From: an uncultured Bacteroidota bacterium
Lineage (GTDB): Bacteria; Bacteroidota; Bacteroidia; NS11-12g; UBA955
Assembly: GCA_903879775.1 (NCBI GenBank)
Contig: CAIRMY010000315.1
Span: 1 to 22,455, forward strand
DNA: 22,455 nt
Direction: 5' to 3'
This document shows, piece by piece, positions 1-6,874 of this stretch; the stretch's first letter is position 1; each line of letters opens with the position of its first letter. A program made the position numbers and the translations under genes. The notes beneath the pieces were generated by a model, which ran no database searches, had not been told where the DNA came from, and was given only the letters and a program-made list of their open reading frames with translations.

Positions 1-512
1 ATGCTTGTGATGAAATTATGACTAAAATTAATAAGCCTATAGGTTTAATTAAGTATGCGTCGGAAGCTACAATTGCTGAAAATCAACCATTTATCATAAC
101 TGCACGTTTAAAGGCATATATTGTAGTTTTGGTCATTTTATTAACAGCATTCATTGCAATATTATTTACAAGGTCTTCGGTAGAATTGCAGGTAATTAAA
201 GCAGCAGGTCAACTATATATTGAAACACCAGATGGCAAAATTTCAAACATGTATAATTTTATGCTGATTAATAAAAGTCACAAACATTATGATTCACTTG
301 AAATGAAATTGGATGGGGATGGAGTGATTGAATTGGTGAATGGACATAAATATATTTCCCTCAAAAAAGAAGGAAGCATAAAGAGTACACTTTTTATTAA
401 AATCCCTGCCAATAAAATCATGAAGAGAAAGCAAACCATAAAAGTAAATTTATATCACCGTGGAGAGTTGATAGAAGTTGAAAAAACAAATTTTTTAGGT
501 CCAGTATTTTAA
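1..512 (+). CDS. ccoG: Cytochrome c oxidase accessory protein CcoG (3' part only)
   Basis: The reading frame is open from the window edge; in-frame codons before the first ATG at 18 read ACDEI, so the gene begins upstream and about 170 C-terminal residues are present. CcoG (FixG/RdxA family) is a membrane-anchored ferredoxin-like protein that helps mature cbb3 oxidase, probably by reducing copper. The visible part starts just after the cysteine cluster (ACDEIM followed by KPIGLIKYAS is typical of the family), then has a membrane helix (LKAYIVVLVILLTAFIAILF) and the C-terminal Ig-like FixG domain. The 4Fe-4S motifs themselves lie outside the window. ccoH follows after 10 bp, consistent with a ccoNOP-ccoG-ccoH order. 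The assignment is firm from the join motif and the neighbour. Confidence 0.9.
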   Translation, partial: ACDEIMTKINKPIGLIKYASEATIAENQPFIITARLKAYIVVLVILLTAFIAILFTRSSVELQVIKAAGQLYIETPDGKISNMYNFMLINKSHKHYDSLEMKLDGDGVIELVNGHKYISLKKEGSIKSTLFIKIPANKIMKRKQTIKVNLYHRGELIEVEKTNFLGPVF

Positions 513-522
513 TGAAAAAACT

Positions 523-957
523 ATGAATTGGGGAAAATCAATTATCGTTGTATATGTGATTTTTGTTGTTGGAATGGTGTATTTGGTTTATCGATCAAGT
601 CAACAAACGATAGATTTAGTTGATAAGAATTATTATCAAAAGGAAATTCAATTCCAAACAGAAATTAACGCTTCTAATAATGCAAACAAAAAAGGATTTG
701 TCCCTGAAATACAAAAAATAGAAGGTGCAGATTTCTTGGTATTGCCAACTGAGAGTGGGTCAAATTTGAAAGGAACAGCAGAATTTTATTGTCCATCAAA
801 TTCAAAATTTGATGTGTTGATGAACTTGCCAGTTTCAAAATTGGCAAAATGGAACTTGCCAGAAAAGTACATTCATATGTCTAGTTATCAGGTTAAAATT
901 AATTGGTCTAATTCCAAAAATGATACATTTCAATCTGTTATCAATTACAAAAAATAA
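523..957 (+). CDS. ccoH: CcoH/FixH family cbb3 oxidase assembly protein
   Basis: This 144-residue protein has a single N-terminal membrane helix (about residues 4-24, SIIVVYVIFVVGMVYLVYRS) followed by the FixH signature region, in which a D-K-N-Y-Y-Q-K-E stretch precedes a soluble domain. FixH/CcoH proteins associate with cbb3 oxidase subunits during assembly. The length fits the family. The gene sits 10 bp after ccoG, and its TAA stop shares one base with the ATG of the next gene (TAATG), so the three genes are surely co-transcribed and probably translationally coupled. Confidence 0.88.
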   Translation: MNWGKSIIVVYVIFVVGMVYLVYRSSQQTIDLVDKNYYQKEIQFQTEINASNNANKKGFVPEIQKIEGADFLVLPTESGSNLKGTAEFYCPSNSKFDVLMNLPVSKLAKWNLPEKYIHMSSYQVKINWSNSKNDTFQSVINYKK

Positions 958-1667
958 TGTTGGTTGAGTTCTTTGCTGGGATGCTCTTAGGTCTTGCAGG
1001 TAGTTTACACTGTATAGGAATGTGCGGTCCTTTAATTTTAATATTTCCTTTCAATACGAATTCTAAAATTGTTGGCTATTTTCAAAATGCATTGTATCAT
1101 TTTGGAAGGATTTTTATTTATTGTATTTTGGGTTTGTTGTTTGGATTTGTATTCCAAATTGTTGATTTAAAGTATTTTGAGCAGTATTTTAGCTTAGCAA
1201 TAGGTGGTTTGTTTTTGATTTTATGGTATCGCGAGTTTTTTGGAAAACAAAAAGTAAACCAAGGGGCGCTTCAGCGTGGTGTATTGAGATTGTTTGGCAA
1301 AGCCATGCAAAGTCAATCATTCTTGGGTATGTTTTTAGCTGGAATGTTGAATGGATTGTTACCCTGTGGTTTGGTTTACGGAGCGCTTTTAGCTGCCTTT
1401 GGAACAGGCAGTACAGAAGGTTCCTTTATTTTCATGTTGGGTTTTGGTCTTGCAACAATTCCGTCTTTAATGCTCGTTTACTCACTAAAAAATATAATCA
1501 CCGTTAAATTAAGAAATCATCTCAGTAAGTTTCTGCCTTGGTGGTTATTGCTTTTGGGTGTTTGGTTTCTTTTGAGAGGATTAAATTTAGGGATTCCATA
1601 TTTGAGTCCAAAAATTCACCCTCATTCTGTGCGTGAATCATCTTGTTGCAAACCTATGAAACTTTAA
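957..1667 (+). CDS. Sulfite exporter TauE/SafE-like (UreH-type) membrane protein, cco-linked
   Basis: This polytopic membrane protein of 236 residues has about six hydrophobic segments. It carries the N-terminal family motif GSLHCIGMCGP (about residues 15-25) and its repeat in the second half (GMLNGLLPCGLVYGAL), the hallmark of the SafE/UreH-like transmembrane family. Members are regularly encoded with cbb3 oxidase assembly genes in Bacteroidota and are suspected metal or sulfur-compound transporters; the substrate is not established. The position after ccoH with a one-base overlap supports a role in oxidase maturation, and copper handling is a reasonable inference. The tail (HPHSVRESSCCKPMKL) has two His and a Cys pair that could bind metal. 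Confidence 0.82.
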   Translation: MLVEFFAGMLLGLAGSLHCIGMCGPLILIFPFNTNSKIVGYFQNALYHFGRIFIYCILGLLFGFVFQIVDLKYFEQYFSLAIGGLFLILWYREFFGKQKVNQGALQRGVLRLFGKAMQSQSFLGMFLAGMLNGLLPCGLVYGALLAAFGTGSTEGSFIFMLGFGLATIPSLMLVYSLKNIITVKLRNHLSKFLPWWLLLLGVWFLLRGLNLGIPYLSPKIHPHSVRESSCCKPMKL

Positions 1668-1715
1668 TAAATGTATTTTTTTTCTTAAAAAATAGATAAA
1701 ACTCGATTAAACGTA

Positions 1716-1723
1716 TACATTTG
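1716..1723 (+). promoter_or_regulatory. Bacteroidota -7 box (TACATTTG) for the fnr-like gene
   Basis: TACATTTG matches the Bacteroidota TAnnTTTG -7 consensus exactly and ends 20 bases before the ATG at 1744. No convincing -33 TTTG is visible. A separate promoter suggests the regulator can be transcribed independently of the cco cluster that ends 76 bp upstream. Confidence 0.5.
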
Positions 1724-1743
1724 AGATGATATAATTTAAGTTT

Positions 1744-2454
1744 ATGAGTTTCGAACATTCAACATTAGACTGCAAAAATTGCACAAAACGTTTTACATCA
1801 GTGTTTTGCAAAGTTGAAAATGACTCGCTGGAACAAATTAATGATGAGAAAATTTGTACCCCTTACAAAAAAGGACAAACAATTTTCCACGAGGGATCAA
1901 GGCCTTTTGGAATTTATTGCGTCAATTATGGCAAAATAAAACTCTCGAAATTTGGAGATGATGGCAAAGAGCAAATTTTAAGATTGGTTAAAGCTGGCGA
2001 TTTATTGGGCTATAGAGCATTGCTGAGCCAAGATAAATACAGTGGCTCTGCCGTTGCACTTGAAGATTCAGGTATTTGTTTTATACCCAAGGAATTATTC
2101 ATGGGGATTTTGCAAAAAGACGGAGTGCTTTCAATGGAAATCATGAAATTGTTGAGTGATGATTTGCGGAAAGCAGAAACGAGTATCACTCATTTGGCGC
2201 AAAAGCCGGTGAGAGAGAGGCTTGCGGAGGCGTTATTGTTTATCAAAGAAACCTATGGATTTGAAGAGGATAATATGACAATAAATTTAAAACTTTCCAG
2301 AGAAGAATTGGCAAATTTGGTAGGTACGGCTACTGAAACTGTTATTCGATTGTTGTCCGAATTTAAGTCAGACAACATGATTGCTCTAGAAGGTAAAAAA
2401 ATTAAAATCATTGACCTAGATGAATTGGTTCAAACTGCCAATATAGATGATTAA
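1744..2454 (+). CDS. Crp/Fnr family regulator, probably an oxygen-sensing 4Fe-4S FNR-type protein
   Basis: The 236-residue protein has a cyclic-nucleotide-binding-like beta-roll (about 35-125), a long dimer helix and a C-terminal winged helix (about 160-225). The N-terminus has C10-x2-C13 and C22, and C112 in GICFIP lines up with C122 of E. coli FNR (MVCEIP). Together these make a plausible four-cysteine 4Fe-4S ligand set, with wider spacing than the C20-x2-C23-x5-C29 of E. coli. The recognition helix (TATETVIRLLSEF) keeps the FNR/CRP Glu and Arg, but the FNR-specific Ser is Ile. The location beside ccoG-ccoH suggests control of microaerobic respiration. That the cluster is present is inference from cysteine placement only. 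Confidence 0.85.
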   Translation: MSFEHSTLDCKNCTKRFTSVFCKVENDSLEQINDEKICTPYKKGQTIFHEGSRPFGIYCVNYGKIKLSKFGDDGKEQILRLVKAGDLLGYRALLSQDKYSGSAVALEDSGICFIPKELFMGILQKDGVLSMEIMKLLSDDLRKAETSITHLAQKPVRERLAEALLFIKETYGFEEDNMTINLKLSREELANLVGTATETVIRLLSEFKSDNMIALEGKKIKIIDLDELVQTANIDD

Positions 2455-2535
2455 TTTTTCTGCATTCTTCTTTTCTTCCGACTTTGTAAAATATGATTTC
2501 AATTCCTCTCAAAAACAAGAACCAAAAATTATCAG

Positions 2536-3705
2536 TTATTGATTTTTGAAAATCAAAAAACCAAACAAAGCCGCCAATGTACTCGAAAAAAGTACACTGA
2601 TTTTTGCAAGTTGAATCAAATGAAGATCGTCAAAAGCAAGATTTGCAATGAAAATAGACATTGTAAATCCGATTCCACCTAAAATCCCAGCCGCTAAAAG
2701 TTGCATTAAAGAAATTTCTTTGGAAATCGATGCCAAATTCAATTTATTTGCGATCCAACAAAAACAAAAAATACCAAGTGGTTTGCCAATCAATAGCCCA
2801 ATAAATATGCCAAGTGGAAGTGGATGGAAAAGTTCAGTTATCACTTGCGCATCCATTGAGATTGCTGTGTTCGCAATTGCAAAAAGGGGCAATACGAAAT
2901 ATGAAACTGGAATTTGAAGAAAATGTTCAAAAGCATCCGACATTTTACCCTCTTTTTGAGATTGGCGAGGTAAAAGAAAGGCAAATATGACGCCAGCAAT
3001 TGTTGCATGTATTCCAGAATGTAGCATGCAAAACCATAACAAAATTCCAAGAATTGTATACAACCAAGTAAATGTGTAATCTCTGTGATTTAAAAATAAA
3101 ATGATCCCACAAATAATCATTGATGCAAGTATCCATGTAAATTGTATTCCATTTCCGTAAAATATAGCAATGACCAATATTGCTCCCAAATCGTCGATAA
3201 TTGCTAATGCGGTTAAAAATATTTTGAGGGACATAGGAACTTTATCGCCTAATAATCCGAGAATTGCAATTGCAAACGCAATGTCAGTTGCAGTTGGAAT
3301 TCCCATTCCTCTGATTGTGCCTGGTGAGTTAAAATTGATCGCTAAAAATAAAAGTGCAGGCACCAACATCCCACCAATGGCCCCAATGATGGGCAGCATG
3401 GCTTTTTTTCGATCGCTGAGTTCTCCGCTGATGAGTTCGCGCTTGATTTCAATGCCTACCAGGAGAAAAAACAAAGTCATGAATCCATCGTTTATCCAAT
3501 CTACAATGGAATGATTCAAATGCAGTTGCGGGTTTTCAATTCCGACTTTTGTCCCCCAAAATGATTGAAATGAACCACCATACTGAGAATTGGAAATGAT
3601 TAATGAAAATATGGTTCCAAGAACTAAAATAATACCTGAAATTTGCTGATTTGCAAAAAATTCTTTGAAAATTTTACTCAGTTTTACAGAAATTATTTTT
3701 TCCAT
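2536..3705 (-). CDS. nhaA: Na+/H+ antiporter NhaA
   Basis: This 389-residue polytopic inner-membrane protein of the NhaA family exchanges protons for Na+ and maintains pH and sodium homeostasis. The functional core is intact: TATDIAFAIA carries D141, and LTALAIIDDLGAI carries the D171/D172 pair, equivalent to D133 and D163/D164 of E. coli NhaA. Other family signatures such as MTLFFLLVGIEIKRE and GIGFTMSIFIANLAF are also present. The length matches the family (about 390). The ATG at 3705 is preceded by a -7 box. The gene is convergent with the fnr-like gene and divergent from ribD. Confidence 0.95.
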   Translation of the reverse strand: MEKIISVKLSKIFKEFFANQQISGIILVLGTIFSLIISNSQYGGSFQSFWGTKVGIENPQLHLNHSIVDWINDGFMTLFFLLVGIEIKRELISGELSDRKKAMLPIIGAIGGMLVPALLFLAINFNSPGTIRGMGIPTATDIAFAIAILGLLGDKVPMSLKIFLTALAIIDDLGAILVIAIFYGNGIQFTWILASMIICGIILFLNHRDYTFTWLYTILGILLWFCMLHSGIHATIAGVIFAFLLPRQSQKEGKMSDAFEHFLQIPVSYFVLPLFAIANTAISMDAQVITELFHPLPLGIFIGLLIGKPLGIFCFCWIANKLNLASISKEISLMQLLAAGILGGIGFTMSIFIANLAFDDLHLIQLAKISVLFSSTLAALFGFLIFKNQ

Positions 3706-3712
3706 TCTACCT

Positions 3713-3720
3713 CAAAAATA
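3713..3720 (-). promoter_or_regulatory. -7 box (TATTTTTG on minus strand) for nhaA
   Basis: The minus strand reads TATTTTTG, an exact TAnnTTTG match, ending 7 bases before the nhaA ATG. If transcription starts a few bases after the box, the mRNA leader would be only a few nucleotides long. Confidence 0.5.
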
Positions 3721-3724
3721 ACCA

Positions 3725-3732
3725 TAACTTCG
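3725..3732 (+). promoter_or_regulatory. -7-like box (TAACTTCG) for the ribD operon
   Basis: TAACTTCG is the TAnnTTcG variant of the Bacteroidota -7 box and ends 9 bases before the GTG start of ribD. It lies only four bases from the divergent nhaA box, so the two core promoters are back to back and their upstream elements must extend over the opposite gene. Confidence 0.4.
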
Positions 3733-3741
3733 CATTAAATT

Positions 3742-4755
3742 GTGAATGCCGAAAATTATATATCGCGCTGTCTGGAGTTGGCAAAGCGTGGAATTGGGTA
3801 TACAAACCCCAATCCATTGGTGGGTTGCGTGATCGTTCACAACAATGAAATCATTTCCGAAGGTTGGCATGTTGCTATAGGCCAAGCGCATGCAGAGAGA
3901 ATGGCAATTTTAGCTTTAAAGGATCGTAGCATTTTAAGTGAATGTGATCTCTATGTAAACTTAGAACCCTGTTCTCATTTTGGAAAAACACCTCCCTGTG
4001 CAGATTTGATCATTGAAAATAAATTCCGAAAAGTTTTCGTAGGACTTGGCGACCCAAATCCATTGGTTGCAGGGTCGGGAATCAAACGACTTCAAAATCA
4101 CGGAATAGAGGTTGAATCAAATATTTTAACGGAAGCTTGTAAAGAATTGAATCGTTTTTTCTATGCGTTTCATACCCTAAAACGACCATTTGTAACCTTA
4201 AAATGGGCAGAATCTAAAGATGGATTTTTAGCACCATTGCCATTGCAGAAATATCAAATTAGTGGAATGGGTACAAATGAAATAACCCATGATTTGCGTA
4301 AGCAGCACTCAGCAATATTGGTTGGAGTTGAAACTTGGAATATCGATCAGCCATTGCTAAACAATCGGCTGTACGAAGGTCATTCGCCAAAAAGATTTGT
4401 TTTGGATCCACACTTGCGAGGACAATACACTGCAACCTCTGAAGTTTGTGTTTTCAATAAAGTGAAAGCCGGCGGCGTAGAGAATGTTCAATACATTCAG
4501 TTAGATGAGACGCCAATTTTACCTCAATTGATGCAGTATTTTTATGAAAACCAGTTGAACTCATTGATGGTTGAAGGAGGTTCAAAGACCTTACAATCGT
4601 TTATTGATGCAAATTTAGCTGATGAAATCCATACGTATAAAAGTAAAAATGTTACAATTGATCGAGGTATTGATGCCCCCAATCATCAATTTGGTAAAAC
4701 CAATGAAGTTGATTTGCCTAATGATATTCATATGAAATTTAATCGAATATCATGA
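3742..4755 (+). CDS. ribD: Bifunctional riboflavin biosynthesis deaminase/reductase RibD
   Basis: The enzyme performs two successive steps of riboflavin synthesis: deamination of diamino-hydroxy-phosphoribosylamino-pyrimidine, then reduction of the ribosyl side chain. The N-terminal cytidine-deaminase-type domain (1-145) has the zinc site H50-A-E52 and P-C77-S-H-F-G-K-T-P-P-C86, with the TNPNPLVGCV substrate motif. The C-terminal reductase domain (about 150-337) has FVTLKWAESKDG, HDLRKQHSAILVG and LMVEGGSKTLQSF. At 337 residues it is slightly short for the family. Translation starts at GTG: no ATG lies nearby and residue 2 onward matches family N-termini. The stop overlaps the next gene by 4 bp (ATGA). 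Confidence 0.94.
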   Translation: MNAENYISRCLELAKRGIGYTNPNPLVGCVIVHNNEIISEGWHVAIGQAHAERMAILALKDRSILSECDLYVNLEPCSHFGKTPPCADLIIENKFRKVFVGLGDPNPLVAGSGIKRLQNHGIEVESNILTEACKELNRFFYAFHTLKRPFVTLKWAESKDGFLAPLPLQKYQISGMGTNEITHDLRKQHSAILVGVETWNIDQPLLNNRLYEGHSPKRFVLDPHLRGQYTATSEVCVFNKVKAGGVENVQYIQLDETPILPQLMQYFYENQLNSLMVEGGSKTLQSFIDANLADEIHTYKSKNVTIDRGIDAPNHQFGKTNEVDLPNDIHMKFNRIS

Positions 4756-5597
4756 TTTGGCTATTTTTAAGTATTCTTTTCAGTACTTCTTTGTTCATTG
4801 CCTTTAAACTATTTTCAAGGTTTAAAGTTGATATGTTTTCGGCAATCATTGTAAATTATTTAACTTGTTTTATTCTTGGGAACCTTTATCTGGGTTCTGC
4901 GCATATATTAAAGGCTGAAACAATTCACCAACAAGGGTTTATCCCAATTATTTCAACGGGTATTTTATTCATTGGTACGTTTTTTTTAATGGGTACCGCC
5001 ACTCAAAAAGTGGGTGCGGGAATGAGTTCAATGGCTTCTAAAATGAGTGTTGTATTGCCTGTTTTGGTTGCAGTTTCATTCTTTCATGAACATTTATCGA
5101 TGCTCCATGTTTGTGGCATTATTCTGTCTTTAATTTCAGTGGTGCTCATTTCAATTAAGGAAGAGGGTGGCTTGCATTTTGATTGGGTTTTATTACTCGT
5201 GTTTTTAGGAAGCGGTCTTGTTGATACAGGATTGAATTTGCTCAAAAATGCGAATTACACCTATTTCGACAGTGTTAAAATGTCGACATTGCTCTTTGCC
5301 GGTGCTTTTATTTCAGGATTGATGATCATTGCAGTGAAACCATCCCTCATAAAAAATTTAAACTCTAGAAGTCTTATTGGTGGAATTTGTTTGGGAACTT
5401 GCAATTTTATTTCATTGGTTGTGATGTTCGAAGCAATTGAAGCATTTGCGGGCAAAACAAGTCTGTTTTTTACGTTTAATAACATTGGTGTGGTTTGCTG
5501 TTCGGCAATTTTTGGTTTGGCGTTTAAAGAAAAGCTCACACAAAAAGGAAAGATTGGTTTGGGTATTGCCATTTTAGCAATTTTATTGATGATGTGA
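4752..5597 (+). CDS. EamA/DMT-superfamily membrane transporter
   Basis: This 281-residue, highly hydrophobic protein has about ten membrane segments arranged as two five-helix EamA repeats; the first ends near the loop SIKEEGGLHFDW (about 135-146). DMT transporters move small metabolites across the inner membrane. The substrate cannot be read from the sequence. It lies between ribD (4-bp overlap) and a YigZ gene (one-base overlap), so it is translated as part of one tight operon. Because some DMT proteins (RibN) transport riboflavin, a flavin-related substrate is possible, but this is inference from context only. Confidence 0.82.
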   Translation: MIWLFLSILFSTSLFIAFKLFSRFKVDMFSAIIVNYLTCFILGNLYLGSAHILKAETIHQQGFIPIISTGILFIGTFFLMGTATQKVGAGMSSMASKMSVVLPVLVAVSFFHEHLSMLHVCGIILSLISVVLISIKEEGGLHFDWVLLLVFLGSGLVDTGLNLLKNANYTYFDSVKMSTLLFAGAFISGLMIIAVKPSLIKNLNSRSLIGGICLGTCNFISLVVMFEAIEAFAGKTSLFFTFNNIGVVCCSAIFGLAFKEKLTQKGKIGLGIAILAILLMM

Positions 5598-6205
5598 TGA
5601 TGTTTTCCGACACATTTTTTGAAATTACGACCAACGCAGAATCTACGATCAGAGAGAAAGGGAGCCGTTTTTTGACCTATAGCTTCAATGTTAAATCTGA
5701 GGAAGAAGTAAAGAAATGTTTGACAGAAATTAAGCAAAAATATCCGGATGCAACGCATCATTGTTATGCATATATTTTAGGTCAAGCAGGTCAAGCACAA
5801 AGGGCTAACGACGATGGAGAACCCGCAAATTCAGCAGGTAGGCCAATTCTAAGGGCTATTTTATCGAAGCAATTAACCAATGTATTGGTGATTGTAGTGC
5901 GCTATTTTGGAGGGACAATGTTGGGTATTCCAGGATTAATTGAGGCTTACGGTTCATCTGCAAAATTGGTGCTTGAACAATCCGGATCAATTGAGAAATT
6001 CATGGAAGAAAAATTCACCATTGCCGCCGAGTTTCAACATGAACAAGAAATTCACCGTTTGTTAAATTCATATCAAGTGAGAATTACAAATAGGGAATAT
6101 ACCGAAAGGGTTTCCTATGAGGTGTATATTCGGAAAGGACAAGCACTTCAATTCGAAAAACAAGCAAAAGAATCTTATTTATTAGACGTAAAGTCGGTGG
6201 TGTAA
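5597..6205 (+). CDS. yigZ: YigZ/IMPACT family protein
   Basis: The 202-residue protein belongs to the YigZ/IMPACT (UPF0029) family, found in bacteria and eukaryotes; eukaryotic IMPACT regulates Gcn2, while the bacterial role is unclear. Family blocks are visible: EKGSRFLTYSF, DATHHCYAYILG, RANDDGEPANSAGRPIL (about 74-90), and VIVVRYFGGTMLGIPGLIEAYG (about 103-124). A smaller C-terminal domain follows (about 140-202). The frame allows GTG 5594, ATG 5597 or ATG 5600. I chose ATG 5597 because it forms a TGATG junction with the upstream stop. Third gene of the ribD operon. Confidence 0.9.
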   Translation: MMFSDTFFEITTNAESTIREKGSRFLTYSFNVKSEEEVKKCLTEIKQKYPDATHHCYAYILGQAGQAQRANDDGEPANSAGRPILRAILSKQLTNVLVIVVRYFGGTMLGIPGLIEAYGSSAKLVLEQSGSIEKFMEEKFTIAAEFQHEQEIHRLLNSYQVRITNREYTERVSYEVYIRKGQALQFEKQAKESYLLDVKSVV

Positions 6206-6235
6206 AGAATGGTTTATTTAAGGAACATTAAACAG

Positions 6236-6243
6236 TAAATTTG
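6236..6243 (+). promoter_or_regulatory. -7 box (TAAATTTG) directly before a lipoprotein gene
   Basis: TAAATTTG is an exact TAnnTTTG match. It ends one base before ATG 6245 and four bases before ATG 6248. Transcription from this box would begin at about the start codon, favouring the second ATG and a leaderless mRNA. Confidence 0.45.
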
Positions 6244-6247
6244 AATG

Positions 6248-6874
6248 ATGAAATTTAATTTGAATTCAATATTTTCATTTTTAGTTTTGATTTTAGTGCT
6301 AAATGGTTGCGCTTCTTCGCGCAATAAGCAATGTCCTGACATTGGAGGTGGAAGTTGGAATATAGATAATAACAAAACCCATCAATTCAAGAGTATCCAT
6401 TCTAATGATGATATTTCGATTTCTCAATCAATTTTAGAAATGGCTCCCAATGCATCTTCGGAAAGTGTAAATCATCATTTGGTTAAATTGAATCGCACGA
6501 AGTTGGTTGAAATGGTAAAACAGCCTCAGGTTAAGGCTGTATACAATGAATTTTCGAAAGTACAAAAGACCCAAGAAAAGAATGCTAAAACATCTATTAA
6601 ACGCAAAATTGGACGTTCAATTGGTTGGTTAAGTGTGATTTCAGGACTTATTGGAATGTTGAATATTGCATTTATTGCATTTTCTATTATGGCTATTTTA
6701 ATAGGATTATTGGGTATCAAATTGAAAATAAGCAACTGGGGAACAATTCTAAGTTATATTGGGATAGGGTTTGGATTATTGGGAATTTTGAGTCCCATTT
6801 TGAATACAATTGTAGGAATTCTAATTTTAGCCGTATTAATTCTAATATTGCTCAAAATGTTCCATTACATTTAA
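6248..6874 (+). CDS. Unknown lipoprotein with C-terminal membrane segments
   Basis: I do not recognise this 208-residue protein. It starts with a lipoprotein signal (hydrophobic residues 8-18, lipobox L-N-G-C21), then a polar Ser/Asn-rich region (about 22-85), a Lys-rich stretch with QKTQEKNAKTSIKRKIGRS (about 100-120), and then two or three hydrophobic Ile/Leu/Gly-rich segments running to the C-terminus (about 122-207). A lipobox followed by several membrane spans is unusual for an exported lipoprotein. An ATG at 6245 is an alternative start that adds one residue. It follows yigZ after 42 bp with its own -7 box, and its stop overlaps the stop of trmB by 3 bases. Confidence 0.7.
   Translation: MKFNLNSIFSFLVLILVLNGCASSRNKQCPDIGGGSWNIDNNKTHQFKSIHSNDDISISQSILEMAPNASSESVNHHLVKLNRTKLVEMVKQPQVKAVYNEFSKVQKTQEKNAKTSIKRKIGRSIGWLSVISGLIGMLNIAFIAFSIMAILIGLLGIKLKISNWGTILSYIGIGFGLLGILSPILNTIVGILILAVLILILLKMFHYI

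Noticed and set aside
1674..1694. Inverted repeat TATTTTTT/AAAAAATA after the SafE gene
   Set aside because: The stem is all A-T with a 5-base loop and no T-tract beyond it; in such AT-rich sequence it is expected by chance and is not a convincing terminator.
2540..2555. Perfect small hairpin TGATTTT/AAAATCA near the end of nhaA
   Set aside because: It lies inside the nhaA coding end, has a 2-base loop, is followed by A rather than T on the + strand, and on the minus strand the T-run precedes rather than follows the stem.
3170..3514. 114-codon open frame antisense to nhaA
   Set aside because: It mirrors the hydrophobic codons of nhaA, has no promoter box or protein-like motif, and nhaA is intact with its catalytic aspartates.
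5261..5761. 166-codon frame antisense across the EamA/yigZ junction
   Set aside because: Both forward genes are clear family members; the antisense product has no recognisable domain and no start signal.
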